Positions 41,770 through 50,230 of a stretch of 64,000 nucleotides of DNA are shown in pieces. Source of the stretch: Nocardia otitidiscaviarum NBRC 14405 (GTDB lineage: Bacteria; Actinomycetota; Actinomycetes; Mycobacteriales; Mycobacteriaceae); contig NZ_BAGD01000280.1 of NCBI RefSeq assembly GCF_000308635.1, forward strand, positions 1 through 64,000, in the 5' to 3' direction. The notes under the pieces are model-generated. The model did not search any database. It worked only from the letters and a program-made list of their open reading frames with translations, and was not told the DNA's origin. A program made the position numbers and the translations under genes. Positions within the stretch are counted from its first letter, which is position 1, and the number at the start of each line of letters is the position of its first letter.

Positions 41770-42633
41770 TCACGCCTCGGCCTCCATCTGGGCCTGACCA
41801 TCGCTGTGGCCGGGGTCGATATCGGCCTCGGCCGCCCGTTGCTTGGTCTGCTGCTCGGTCTGCTGGGCGTGCTGGTCGGCCTGCTGCTGCCCGGTCGCCG
41901 AGTGCTGGCCGTTGGTCGATGCCTGCGCTGTGGCGTGGGCGGCGGCCTGGGCTTCGAGCGTGGCCACCTGCGTCTGGAGCGCGGTGTTCTCGGCGGTGAG
42001 TTGCTGGACTTGTTTGGTGAGTGCGGCGTTGGCCTTCTTCAACGCGGCCACGCTCCCGGCACCGTCAGCGGGTACGGCGTATTCGGTGGCGACCAGGCGC
42101 GTGGCCTGTTGTTCCTGACGGTCGATCGTGGCGGCTTCCGAGCGGGCGGCGGCCTGACGGGCACTCGCTTGCTCCCGCTTGGTCATCGACGGGAACACCC
42201 CGTGCTCGAAACGGACTCGTGGGTCGGCTTCGATCTGGTCGAGGGCTTGCACGATCTGCCCGCGTTCCTCGGGGCTCAACGCGTGCACGGTGTGGACGGA
42301 GTGCTCGATATCGGCGCGCATCCCATCCAGGAACGCTCTGCGGCGTGATTCTTCGTCGATGCTGAAGTCCCCCGCCGCGATGCCGTGGGCCAGCACCGAG
42401 GCTTCCCGCTGGTAATCGGCGACGCGTGCGGTGTACCAGGCTTGGGCGTTCGTGCGGTCGTACTGGTCCAACCGCACCCGCTCTTCCAGATCACGCTGGA
42501 ACTGCCGGTACTGCTCACGAGTCATCTTCGGCAACCGCTGCCTCGTGCGCGCGTACTGGTAAGCCAAGTGCACGAGCATCTGCATCAACTGCTGATAACT
42601 GCGGCTCGTCTCATCAACCTCATTGCCGGGCAT
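41770..42633 (-). CDS. Coiled-coil protein, element core
   Basis: A 287-residue, mainly helical protein. The N-terminal 150 residues are helical (LVHLAYQYARTRQRLPKMTREQYRQFQRDLEERVRLD and more); then comes a long coiled coil (ALKKANAALTKQVQQLTAENTALQTQVATLEAQ) and a Gln/His/Ala-rich tail. No catalytic motif is seen. It starts the lower part of the operon after a gap of 21 bases. A structural role in DNA transfer is a guess. The 172 bases after it (41598-41769) hold only a small CGAGAC/GTCTCG hairpin. Confidence 0.72.
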   Translation of the reverse strand: MPGNEVDETSRSYQQLMQMLVHLAYQYARTRQRLPKMTREQYRQFQRDLEERVRLDQYDRTNAQAWYTARVADYQREASVLAHGIAAGDFSIDEESRRRAFLDGMRADIEHSVHTVHALSPEERGQIVQALDQIEADPRVRFEHGVFPSMTKREQASARQAAARSEAATIDRQEQQATRLVATEYAVPADGAGSVAALKKANAALTKQVQQLTAENTALQTQVATLEAQAAAHATAQASTNGQHSATGQQQADQHAQQTEQQTKQRAAEADIDPGHSDGQAQMEAEA

Positions 42634-42654
42634 CGCAATTCACTCCTCGCGGGG

Positions 42655-43125
42655 TCAGATAGTGGTGGCGGGCGCGGGCCGGACAGCGGCGGCACGATCG
42701 CGGGCGCGGGCGGCCTGCCAGGCCCGCCAGCGGGCACGCGCAGGGCGGGAATGCCGGAACGCGAACCGCGACCCGGCGCGGAAGCCGTGGACGGTGAGGG
42801 TGTGGAGGGTGTGGGCGGTGGTGGCGGTGTCGGGGCGACCGAACCCGATCCACACCCAGTAACCGATCCAACCGGTCAGCCACACCAGCAACGGCACCGT
42901 CGCCGCCGCCGGGGCACCGGCGTGGGCGACCCACCACATCCCGACTCCGGTGACACCGATCCCGAACAACACCGGCCGTGCGGTGTGCAGGCGGCGGCGG
43001 ATTCGTGTCGTCCAGGTGGGGCGGTCGGCGTAGCGGGGTTCGATGCCGCTGGCTTCCATCAATGCTTGTAGTTCGCCGTCCCAGTCGATACCGGGGGCAG
43101 GATTCGGGTTGTGCGCGTGGCTCAT
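42655..43125 (-). CDS. Small membrane protein of the transfer operon
   Basis: A 156-residue protein with two hydrophobic helices (PVLFGIGVTGVGMWWVAH and AAATVPLLVWLTGWIGYWVWIGF) and a basic C-terminus rich in Arg and Ala. The position directly after a DUF2637-type protein, with a 4-base overlap, and the membrane location fit Spd-like spread proteins of actinobacterial plasmids. No direct homology seen. Confidence 0.72.
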   Translation of the reverse strand: MSHAHNPNPAPGIDWDGELQALMEASGIEPRYADRPTWTTRIRRRLHTARPVLFGIGVTGVGMWWVAHAGAPAAATVPLLVWLTGWIGYWVWIGFGRPDTATTAHTLHTLTVHGFRAGSRFAFRHSRPARARWRAWQAARARDRAAAVRPAPATTI

Positions 43126-44123
43126 AGCAGGGTTCCTTCGAGGGGCTGGTGGTGGTTGGTGTTGATTTCCGGCACCGACGGCACGGGGCCGGTGCGGTCG
43201 GGGGTGGACATCGCGGGAGCGCTGTCGTGGCCGGTGTCCGCCGGGGTGGCCAGGTAGCGGCGCACCGTGCGCTTGCTGACCTGGAGGTCGGCCGCGATCC
43301 GCCCGTGTGACCACCCTCGGGCGTGCAGTTCGTGGGCGCGGGTACGGCGGGTGTCCGCCCCGCTGTCCTCGCCTTCCGTGTCGGTGTCCGCCTGTCCGGA
43401 CACCGGGGACACTCCATGACCGGGGTTGGTGGCCACGGATACAATCGGCTCGTCCGGGGTGGCCACGACCGAATCAAGATGGTGGGGGTCGGTGATCTTT
43501 AGTGCCGCTGCTGTTTTCGACGCAGACTGGAGGTCGATGGCGGTTGACCCGTTGTCGGTGGTGGTCATCGACAGCAGGGCGAATCCTGAGATGACCATCA
43601 GTCCGTCCAGGGTGAGCGGGCCGACCGACGCCCCCAACGGCCCGTATCCCCACGCCAGCAGCACGTCTCGCACATGGCCGTAGGAGATGACCGCTGATCC
43701 GAGAGCGACGGTGCCCGCGCCGCCGTAGCGGGCCAGCGCCCACAACCCACCCCTCCGCCACCGCGCCCGCGACAGCACCTCGACACTGAGCAGCAGGCCG
43801 ATGGGCCAGATGGCGGCCCCGATCTGCGGGGCGATACCCGGTGTCCACCCCGGCGGCATCGTGTCCGCCGGAAGCCAGGCGTGTAGGACGTTGGCCGCGA
43901 TGGAGGTCACCGACCCGAACACGAACCCCGCCCACGCCACCACCCGACCGTGCGCCGAACCAGGGATCGTGACCGGGCTGTCTACCCTGTGACCACCCTG
44001 AGTGTGCGCGCGGCCACCTCGGGCGTCCGCTCGACCGCTTCGGATGTCCGCGTGTCCGCTGCGGGTGTCGGAGTCTCCGTTGCGGGTGTCCGCGCTGTCC
44101 GGGCGCGGCCTCGGGGCGGTCAT
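43122..44123 (-). CDS. DUF2637-type membrane protein with C-terminal HTH (Spd/transfer-associated)
   Basis: A 333-residue protein. An N-terminal segment is rich in repeated SDTR/SGHAD-type residues; three to four membrane helices follow (WAGFVFGSVTSIAANVLHAWL, IGAAIWPIGLLLSVEVL, YGGAGTVALGSAVISYGHVRDVLLAWG, LTLDGLMVISGFALL), the DUF2637 layout known from actinomycete plasmids and AICEs. The C-terminus carries an HTH (ARGWSHGRIAADLQVSKRTVRRYLATP). The start at 44123 overlaps the ParB-like stop (ATGA). A regulatory membrane protein of transfer is likely. Confidence 0.8.
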   Translation of the reverse strand: MTAPRPRPDSADTRNGDSDTRSGHADIRSGRADARGGRAHTQGGHRVDSPVTIPGSAHGRVVAWAGFVFGSVTSIAANVLHAWLPADTMPPGWTPGIAPQIGAAIWPIGLLLSVEVLSRARWRRGGLWALARYGGAGTVALGSAVISYGHVRDVLLAWGYGPLGASVGPLTLDGLMVISGFALLSMTTTDNGSTAIDLQSASKTAAALKITDPHHLDSVVATPDEPIVSVATNPGHGVSPVSGQADTDTEGEDSGADTRRTRAHELHARGWSHGRIAADLQVSKRTVRRYLATPADTGHDSAPAMSTPDRTGPVPSVPEINTNHHQPLEGTLL

Positions 44124-44962
44124 CGGGGCTCCGGGAAGTTGTCGGCGCTGAACCCGCCCTTGGGCCGCAACAGCTTCGCCACACTGCGCCCGCGTCGCCA
44201 CAGGTTCCAGGCAGTCACGATCAACCCGATCTGATCCCGATCACTGGTACGCACTCCCGTGCGATGCAGGATGTCCAGGCGTTGCCGCAACGCCAGGATC
44301 GGCGACCCCGCGGGCAGGCCCGCCCCGGAATCCCACAGGCGCACGAACTCCGCGGCGGCGGTCTCATCGACCTCACTCAGGCGGATCAGGACCGCGCACG
44401 CCACCGCCGGGCGCGCCTTCAACCGGGCGGCGACGGAAGTGAACCGTTCAGCGCGAGCGACGGTCTCGGGGTAGACGGTCGCGTATTCCACGATCCGCGT
44501 GGTCGAGATCTTGTTGCGCATGTAGTCGCCGAACAGGTTGCCCTCCAACCACGGGATGTAGACCCGCAGCGCGGCGGCCACGAGGGTGGTGTTGTGGCCG
44601 GTGATCCCGGAAATCGTCAACTGGTCGGCGGGGGTGCGGCGCGCGCCCTGATCCATCGTCACCTGCGTATCGCGAGCCAGGCCGCGCACGACCAGCATCG
44701 GGAACACCTGTCCGCTGGTGCGGGCGATGGCGGCCAGGCGGTGCTGGCCGTCGAGGAGTTCACCGTCGGGGCCGAACTTGATCGCTTCACCGTTGAACCG
44801 CCACCGGCTCGAGGTCATATCCTCGAAGTACTGCTGCACCCGCGCCTGACGAATCGGACGATTGTTGCGATTGTGTTCGAGCATCCGCCGCGCCATCGCG
44901 GCATCGATCTCGATGATCTGACTGACCACCCGCTCCGGCTGATCAGGATTGACAAGATGCAT
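44120..44962 (-). CDS. ParB/DGQHR-type protein
   Basis: A 280-residue protein related to ParB-like nuclease-fold domains: IDAAMARRMLEHNRNNRPIRQARVQQYFEDM, FGPDGELLDGQHRLAAIARTSGQVFPMLVVRGL. The DGQHR motif is diagnostic. It may bind DNA or a nucleotide in replication or segregation of the excised element. It overlaps the DUF2637-type gene at its end and follows the 219-residue gene by 6 bases. Confidence 0.82.
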   Translation of the reverse strand: MHLVNPDQPERVVSQIIEIDAAMARRMLEHNRNNRPIRQARVQQYFEDMTSSRWRFNGEAIKFGPDGELLDGQHRLAAIARTSGQVFPMLVVRGLARDTQVTMDQGARRTPADQLTISGITGHNTTLVAAALRVYIPWLEGNLFGDYMRNKISTTRIVEYATVYPETVARAERFTSVAARLKARPAVACAVLIRLSEVDETAAAEFVRLWDSGAGLPAGSPILALRQRLDILHRTGVRTSDRDQIGLIVTAWNLWRRGRSVAKLLRPKGGFSADNFPEPR

Positions 44963-44968
44963 GAGAAT

Positions 44969-45628
44969 TCACTCCTTCGTGGTGGGGTCGGGGAGACGGT
45001 CGAGAACGGTTTGGATCGCGTCACGCGCCCGGATCAAGTCACCGCGATACCGGTGCGCGAGCTGGGCGGCGTGACGGTCGAACCGGTCATCAGCGGCCAG
45101 CCGTGCCAGGGACTCAGCCCGCCTGCCCAGCTCGTAGCGGGTGGTATCGAACGCCTCGGTGATCGGGCGACGCCGCCGCGTCCCAGCTGCACTGTCGTCG
45201 GCATGCGAAGGTGAATCACCCTGTCGTGCAGCCGGTTTGGTCGGATACTGCTTGTCGTCCAGGCCGGTGACCGGGCCAGGTGGACAATCTTGTCCACCTG
45301 CGGCCAGGTCGTTCTGCACGGTGCCCTTGCTCACCCCGGTCGCGGCGGCGATGGCGCGGGTGCTCATCCCGATCTCCCGCATCGACGCCACGACCTCAGC
45401 GCGTTCCTCACGGGGGATGCGCAGTCGGGAGCGGTCGAACTCGCTGGCGCAGTACGCATCCCAGCTCGGATAGCCCAACGCCACCCACGCCCGCGCGGTG
45501 AACGCCTGCTCGATCAACGCCCAGACCTGCTCGACACAGGCGCGGATCTGCGCGGTCAATTCCTGCGCCGCCTCGGCGGTGAGGGGCGTCGCCGTTGTGT
45601 CTGGGGTGTCGGGGGTGTGGTCGTTCAT
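44969..45628 (-). CDS. DNA-binding protein with ParB-type HTH
   Basis: A 219-residue protein. The middle reads REERAEVVASMREIGMSTRAIAAATGVSKGTVQNDLA, a resolvase/ParB-like helix-turn-helix. The N-terminus is helical, and a helical segment closes the protein (SLARLAADDRFDRHAAQLAHRYRGDLIRARDAIQTVLD). It overlaps the translocase stop by 4 bases (ATGA). With the DGQHR protein next to it, the two could form a plasmid-type partition or replication control pair. Confidence 0.78.
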   Translation of the reverse strand: MNDHTPDTPDTTATPLTAEAAQELTAQIRACVEQVWALIEQAFTARAWVALGYPSWDAYCASEFDRSRLRIPREERAEVVASMREIGMSTRAIAAATGVSKGTVQNDLAAGGQDCPPGPVTGLDDKQYPTKPAARQGDSPSHADDSAAGTRRRRPITEAFDTTRYELGRRAESLARLAADDRFDRHAAQLAHRYRGDLIRARDAIQTVLDRLPDPTTKE

Positions 45629-47721
45629 GCGGTGTCACCGCCCTCGAACCCCAGATCGGCCTGCCGAGTCCGCCCGGAATCCAGGTCTCGCACCCGCAGC
45701 AACGGCACCCGTGGGCGTGTACTGTCCGCCCACCGCTTCGGCTGTGGGTCGGCCGGGAGCGGGGCCAGCTCGTCCAGGTCGATCGGGACGACGTGGCCCC
45801 AGTGGGCTTGGCGGGCGTGCACCCACACCACGTCGCCGCGTTCGAATTCGGCGAGTTGGTTGGGGTCGATGAAGAACGTCTCCCGCTGCCCCAGCGACCC
45901 TTCGTCCCCGAGGCGACCGTGTTTGGTGTGGCGGGTGTTCTCGGTGACCGGGCGGGACCCGAACACCTCCGACACCTTCCCCGCCCCTTCCAACTTCATC
46001 AGCAGCGCGCCGGAGGGGCAGGACTCCAGGAGACGGCGGCGGTCATCAGGGGTTTGGCCGAGGCCGAATTGGTTCTGGGCGGCGAAGATCGCCACCACCC
46101 CCATCCCCAACAACCGCTCGGCGATGTTGGTTTGGTTGATGCCACCGGTCTTGTCCGCCACCGCCGACATCTCATCGATGATCAACACAACCTGCCGGTC
46201 ATGCTCACCACACGCGAACTGCTCGATCAACGTCACCAGGGCGGCGACCTGGGCACGGGCGTACTCCCCGCGTACCGTGCCCGGCACCGTCGCATAAATC
46301 ATGTCGAAACTGTTGAGAGGTCTGCCGCCGTCGAACCCTTCGCCGATGGCGGCGAAGATGTTGCGGAACTTCCCGCTCACGTCCCCTACGGCGGGGGGTT
46401 TGTTCTTCTCCAGGGCGTCGATCTCGTCCAGCACCGACTGATCCGCCTTGTATGCGGTTTTCAGCCACGACACCGACAGTCGGTCCAGGAACGCCTGTTT
46501 CGAGCGCGGCGGCCCACCCGGGGCCAGGACCGCGAGCTTGGTGACCCGGATGCGGTTCTGCTTGAAATGCTCGGCGCCCGCGTCGGTGGAGGCGACAGGG
46601 TTGATCATCGATTCGAGGGTGGCGCACATGTCCTCGGCGTCCATCGCCCACAAATCCAGCCGATTCGTCACCGGCCAGAGAGCGACGCGGCGCGGGTCGA
46701 CCTTGAGTCGGGCGGCGATCTTCACCAACTCCCGCCCGGTGGCCAGGCCGGGTTTGCCGCCCTTGCAATCCACGAAGATCAACAGCGGGCGCTTCTCGCC
46801 GGTGCGGACGTAGCGGTGCCAGTACGCGCAGTACAGGGCGGTACCGAAGCGGGTGAGCAGGGTGGTCTTCCCGGCTCGCTGGGACATGCCCAGCAACACC
46901 ATGTGGCCTAGGCCCTCGATCGGGATCGCGAGCTTCGAGCCCCGGCGTCCGGCGAGTTCGGTGACCGTGGTCGGCTGGGTGGCGTCGGTGTACTCCGACA
47001 GCGTGCCCAATACGGCTTTGGAGTGCAGCCAGCCCGCCGTGATCGGGGCACCGTACTTCGCCGCCTTCCGCGCGGCGCGGGCTTTACCGAGCTGCTGGCG
47101 GCGTTGCAGGCGACGGGTCTTCGACGGGGAACCCACGCCCTCGGTGCCGAGCCTGCCGAGGAACCGTGCCCGCCAGGCGGCGGCGGCCCAGAACGCAACC
47201 GGGACACCGCCCGCAGCCATTGCCGCCAACGCCCCCGACGCGAGCCCGTGGTCCAGCAGCACACCCGCGCCGTCCCACCACAAACTCAACGGCGCCGTCC
47301 AGGAATCCGACGCCCAGATCGCGCCGACCGGCAACACCAACGACCCGGTCGCGTAGTTGCGGACCTGCCGCGCCTCCCACCGTCGCCGCGCCGCCAGGAC
47401 GTTCATGCCGACTCCGAGAGCGGTGAGAAATCCGGCACCGGCCAGGGAAGTGCCCGCGAACTCGAACGCCTCCGGCACCGACGGCAACCCCACACTCCAG
47501 TCCGGAGCCTGCCACCCGTTGGGCAGCGTCGCGTTCTCAAACACCGGCGTACGCGTCGGTTCCGGCGGCACCGCCGCCGCACCCGCGACACCGATCGGCA
47601 CCTCCGGAATCTCCGGCACCGGCGCAGGCACCGGAGGCGATTCGACCGGCGGCCCGGCCGGGGCGGGCGCGACCGCGTCGCCGCAGTCGTACGGGGTGAT
47701 CAACGGTGTGCAGTCGCTCAT
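45625..47721 (-). CDS. FtsK/TraB-like DNA translocase
   Basis: A 698-residue membrane-anchored ATPase of the FtsK/SpoIIIE group, the only protein usually needed to move double-stranded DNA in actinomycete conjugation. N-terminal helices lie around residues 90-115 and 165-195. Walker A is GMSQRAGKTTLLTRFG, Walker B VVLIIDEMSAVAD, and ICSARLLE-like sensor sequences follow (AERLLGMGVVAIFAAQNQFG). ATG 47721 overlaps the stop of the 77-residue gene (TGATG); a GTG 3 bases earlier is also possible. The C-terminus would recognise 8-bp clt-type repeats, which I did not find by eye. Confidence 0.88.
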   Translation of the reverse strand: MSDCTPLITPYDCGDAVAPAPAGPPVESPPVPAPVPEIPEVPIGVAGAAAVPPEPTRTPVFENATLPNGWQAPDWSVGLPSVPEAFEFAGTSLAGAGFLTALGVGMNVLAARRRWEARQVRNYATGSLVLPVGAIWASDSWTAPLSLWWDGAGVLLDHGLASGALAAMAAGGVPVAFWAAAAWRARFLGRLGTEGVGSPSKTRRLQRRQQLGKARAARKAAKYGAPITAGWLHSKAVLGTLSEYTDATQPTTVTELAGRRGSKLAIPIEGLGHMVLLGMSQRAGKTTLLTRFGTALYCAYWHRYVRTGEKRPLLIFVDCKGGKPGLATGRELVKIAARLKVDPRRVALWPVTNRLDLWAMDAEDMCATLESMINPVASTDAGAEHFKQNRIRVTKLAVLAPGGPPRSKQAFLDRLSVSWLKTAYKADQSVLDEIDALEKNKPPAVGDVSGKFRNIFAAIGEGFDGGRPLNSFDMIYATVPGTVRGEYARAQVAALVTLIEQFACGEHDRQVVLIIDEMSAVADKTGGINQTNIAERLLGMGVVAIFAAQNQFGLGQTPDDRRRLLESCPSGALLMKLEGAGKVSEVFGSRPVTENTRHTKHGRLGDEGSLGQRETFFIDPNQLAEFERGDVVWVHARQAHWGHVVPIDLDELAPLPADPQPKRWADSTRPRVPLLRVRDLDSGRTRQADLGFEGGDTA

Positions 47722-47954
47722 CACCGCTCACCGCCCCGCGCGCTCGGATCGAGTAGGTGTTCCAGGACCGTGCGCATCTCCTGCGCGGGCAGCCGCAGCA
47801 CGCCCACGTGGCCGGTGCCGGACCAGATCGTGTAGCGGTCGGCTCGTATGCCGGAGCGGGCGAGGGCGTCGGTGAGGCGGCGGGTGATCCGCGACGGGTC
47901 TTCCCCACCCGTCGTGTCCGCCACCACCACCAACGGCCGATGCTCGTCTGTCAT
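47721..47954 (-). CDS. Small hypothetical protein before the translocase
   Basis: A 77-residue alpha/beta protein (VVVADTTGGEDPSRITRRLTDALARSGIRADRYTIWSGTGHVGVLRLPAQEMRTVLEHLLDP). No family seen. One base separates it from the replication-relaxation gene upstream, and its stop overlaps the translocase start. Confidence 0.68.
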   Translation of the reverse strand: MTDEHRPLVVVADTTGGEDPSRITRRLTDALARSGIRADRYTIWSGTGHVGVLRLPAQEMRTVLEHLLDPSARGGER

Positions 47955-47955
47955 G

Positions 47956-48711
47956 TCAGCGCACTCCTTTCCGCGCTAAAGTCACATCCAGGTCATGGAT
48001 TTCGAGATTCGCCAGCACATCCACCCCCCGCCGACGCGCCAGCTGGGCCGCGATGCCCTCCAGGGCACGGCGCAGTGACTCGCCGCGCACGAAGTACAAG
48101 ACGCCCGCCAGGTCGTGACGGTCGGCGGACTCCAACGCCGCCGACACCGACCGCAACAACCGGCCCTCACCACGCTTGCGGGACAACTCCACCTCGATCG
48201 CCCACACCTTGTCCGGATCAGTGAAGTCCCGACACCACGCGTCATGAACATGCGAACCTGGCTGTCCACCAGTCGGTTTCACGATTCGCCGGAGCAGGCG
48301 TTCGCTGGTCCAGATCTCCGGATCGGTCTCCAGGCCGGTCAACGCCAGTCGTAGTTCCGATACCGCTGTCAGGTGCGCGGCAGTAGAGGCTTTCAGGTGC
48401 CACTCCCCCGGATCGAAACCCAGATACCCCCACGCGATCTCACGCGTCGGGTACAGCCACAGCGGGCCGTGCGGAGTCTCGTCGGCGGTGTTGAAGTGCT
48501 TGGAGCGCCGCCACGGTCCCGGGGACCCGTAACCGACCCGACTCACCTGCGCGCGCCCGGCGTCTTTAAGGCGCTTCGCGAAGGCGTACGCGGTGCGTGG
48601 TCGCCGCTGCATCATCGTCATCAGCAGCGACAGCGGCAGCCCGTACTGCTGGGCGGTCCACTCCTCGAGCAGCGTCTGCCACGGCTGCAACCGCAACTCC
48701 CGCGCGCTCAC
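47956..48711 (-). CDS. Replication-relaxation family protein
   Basis: A 251-residue protein with an N-terminal winged helix (QYGLPLSLLMTMMQRRPRTAYAFAKRLKDAGRAQVSRVGYG) and a C-terminal nuclease-like part, DPDKVWAIEVELSRKRGEGRL, where the E-x-E/K arrangement resembles PD-(D/E)XK enzymes. That is the architecture of the replication-relaxation family of actinobacterial and Firmicute plasmids, required for plasmid replication and relaxation. It is the best candidate for element replication initiator. GTG 48711 overlaps the stop of the preceding gene. Confidence 0.78.
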   Translation of the reverse strand: MSARELRLQPWQTLLEEWTAQQYGLPLSLLMTMMQRRPRTAYAFAKRLKDAGRAQVSRVGYGSPGPWRRSKHFNTADETPHGPLWLYPTREIAWGYLGFDPGEWHLKASTAAHLTAVSELRLALTGLETDPEIWTSERLLRRIVKPTGGQPGSHVHDAWCRDFTDPDKVWAIEVELSRKRGEGRLLRSVSAALESADRHDLAGVLYFVRGESLRRALEGIAAQLARRRGVDVLANLEIHDLDVTLARKGVR

Positions 48712-48944
48712 GGTGCCACCACCTCACGCGGGCACTCCCGCGGCCACGCCGCGACGTTCTCCGTGCCCGGCGCGGGGCAGACCACCACGGTCTTGGGCAG
48801 GCCCTCCCGGGCACCGAACAGCAGCACGCCGAGGAACAGGCCCGCGACGAACACGAACCCGATCAGCACCAGCGCCGCCATCACCGGCGACGGCACCGAG
48901 GTCATCGTCCGATGTCGCGACGTACCCAACAGGTCTTCGGTCAT
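48708..48944 (-). CDS. Small single-pass membrane protein
   Basis: A 78-residue protein with one membrane helix (VMAALVLIGFVFVAGLFLGVLLFG) and a short outer tail carrying two cysteines (VVVCPAPGTENVAAWPRECP). Genes of this kind are common in the transfer operon. It overlaps both neighbours by 4 bases. Confidence 0.72.
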   Translation of the reverse strand: MTEDLLGTSRHRTMTSVPSPVMAALVLIGFVFVAGLFLGVLLFGAREGLPKTVVVCPAPGTENVAAWPRECPREVVAP

Positions 48945-49108
48945 CGCCGATCACCCCGCCACCGCCGCCGCGTCGACCACCGCACCTGACGCATGCCGAC
49001 CCACACGACACCGGCCAGCACCACAAGCACGAACGCCGCCGATGCCAGGCCCGGAACAACCGCACCCGCCACGACCAGCGCGAACCCGATCAACAGTGCC
49101 CGCATCAT
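48941..49108 (-). CDS. Small two-helix membrane peptide
   Basis: A 55-residue peptide not in the usual gene size range: MMRALLIGFALVVAGAVVPG, then ASAAFVLVVLAGVVWVGMRQVRW with a basic tail. Its stop overlaps the next gene's start (ATGA) and its ATG (49108 or 49105) overlaps the Xis-like stop, which supports translation. Confidence 0.68.
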   Translation of the reverse strand: MMRALLIGFALVVAGAVVPGLASAAFVLVVLAGVVWVGMRQVRWSTRRRWRGDRR

Positions 49109-49335
49109 GCCGCACCACCTGCTGTCGGGATGGGGCGCAGCAGGTCCATGACCTCATCGCGGCGTACTCGAATGGTGTTTGGTCCGACCATGTAGCCGGT
49201 CAACCGGCCTGCGGATATCCAGCGTCGAACCGTACATTCGTGAACACCGAACAGGTCGGCAACGTCCTTCAGGCGCATATACGCGCTAGTGGACCTGCGG
49301 TTCTCGCCTCCCCGCTGCTTCTTCGAACTTGCCAA
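49105..49335 (-). CDS. Excisionase/helix-turn-helix protein
   Basis: A 76-residue MerR/Xis-type DNA-binding protein: YMRLKDVADLFGVHECTVRRWISAGRLTGYMVGPNTIRVRRDEVMDLL. It is the first gene of the transfer operon and could be the excisionase or the operon's regulator. TTG 49335 is favoured because GGAAGGAG lies 8 bases before it; the open frame extends further to 49401. Upstream is a divergent promoter region shared with the creatininase gene. Confidence 0.78.
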   Translation of the reverse strand: MASSKKQRGGENRRSTSAYMRLKDVADLFGVHECTVRRWISAGRLTGYMVGPNTIRVRRDEVMDLLRPIPTAGGAA

Positions 49336-49519
49336 GACAATCGCTCCTTCCTGTCGCTGCGGGGACGAAACCCGCTGCAATACAGGAGAACTCGCGATCA
49401 CCCGTCCACATCAGAGGTAGAAGAGAGCAGGGGTGTACGCCGGGCCGCACCGTACGACCTCCGTACGCCCCCCAGATGATTCATCCCACGTTCTCTGCGG
49501 GCGCGGTATCTTGGTTCGC

Positions 49520-50230
49520 GTGGACCATCTGCTACCAGGCGCTACCTCCGCAGACGTACGGGCACAGAACCCCACCGTCGCTGTCTTGCCTATCGGAAGC
49601 TTCGAGCAGCATGGCGAATTCCATCCGCTCATAACGGATACCGCGATCGCCTGCGCAATCGCACAGAGGATCGCAATAGACTACGGCTTGTTCTTGCTTC
49701 CGCCTGTAACCTTTTCCTGCTCACATGAGCACACAGGGTTTCCTGGTTCGGTCAGCATTCGGGCGACGACGCTCGCACTGGTAATCAGCGATATACAAGA
49801 GTCGCTGAAAGCCTCTGGTATAAGGCATTTGGTGCTCGTCAATGGTCACGGCGGAAACTATGTTCTGCAGAATGTTGTTCAGGAGGCGAACACGACTGAG
49901 CGCCGGATGACGTTATTCCCACTGCCCCTCGACTGGAATCATGCGCGCACCAAAGCGAAGATGGAAACGAACGCGCACGAGGACATGCACGCCGGAGAAC
50001 TGGAAACTTCCATCCTGTTGCACATCTCGCCAGATTCCCTTCGGCCCGGCTATCAGACCGCAGACTGGCGCGCGGACGACAGAAAGTTCCTCCTCATCAA
50101 GGGGATGACCGACTATACAACCAGCGGCGTAATCGGATTTCCTTCCCTTGGAACTCCCGAGAAAGGCAAAATCGCTCTCGAATCACTCTCGGAATCATTC
50201 AAAAGCCATCTTCAAGCGCTGACCGAATAG
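49520..50230 (+). CDS. Creatininase-family amidohydrolase
   Basis: A 236-residue metal-dependent hydrolase: VAVLPIGSFEQHGEFHPLITDTAIACAIAQRIA, FSCSHEHTGFPGSVSIRATTLALVISDIQESLKASGIRHLVLVNGHGGNYVLQNV. The metal site residues E, H, D and H (EQHG, NGHGGN) are present, as in creatininase and MftE. What it cleaves on an ICE is unclear. The start is uncertain: GTG 49520, TTG 49511 or further up to 49433. Its 3' end overlaps the convergent XRE gene by 19 bases. Confidence 0.85.
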   Translation: MDHLLPGATSADVRAQNPTVAVLPIGSFEQHGEFHPLITDTAIACAIAQRIAIDYGLFLLPPVTFSCSHEHTGFPGSVSIRATTLALVISDIQESLKASGIRHLVLVNGHGGNYVLQNVVQEANTTERRMTLFPLPLDWNHARTKAKMETNAHEDMHAGELETSILLHISPDSLRPGYQTADWRADDRKFLLIKGMTDYTTSGVIGFPSLGTPEKGKIALESLSESFKSHLQALTE

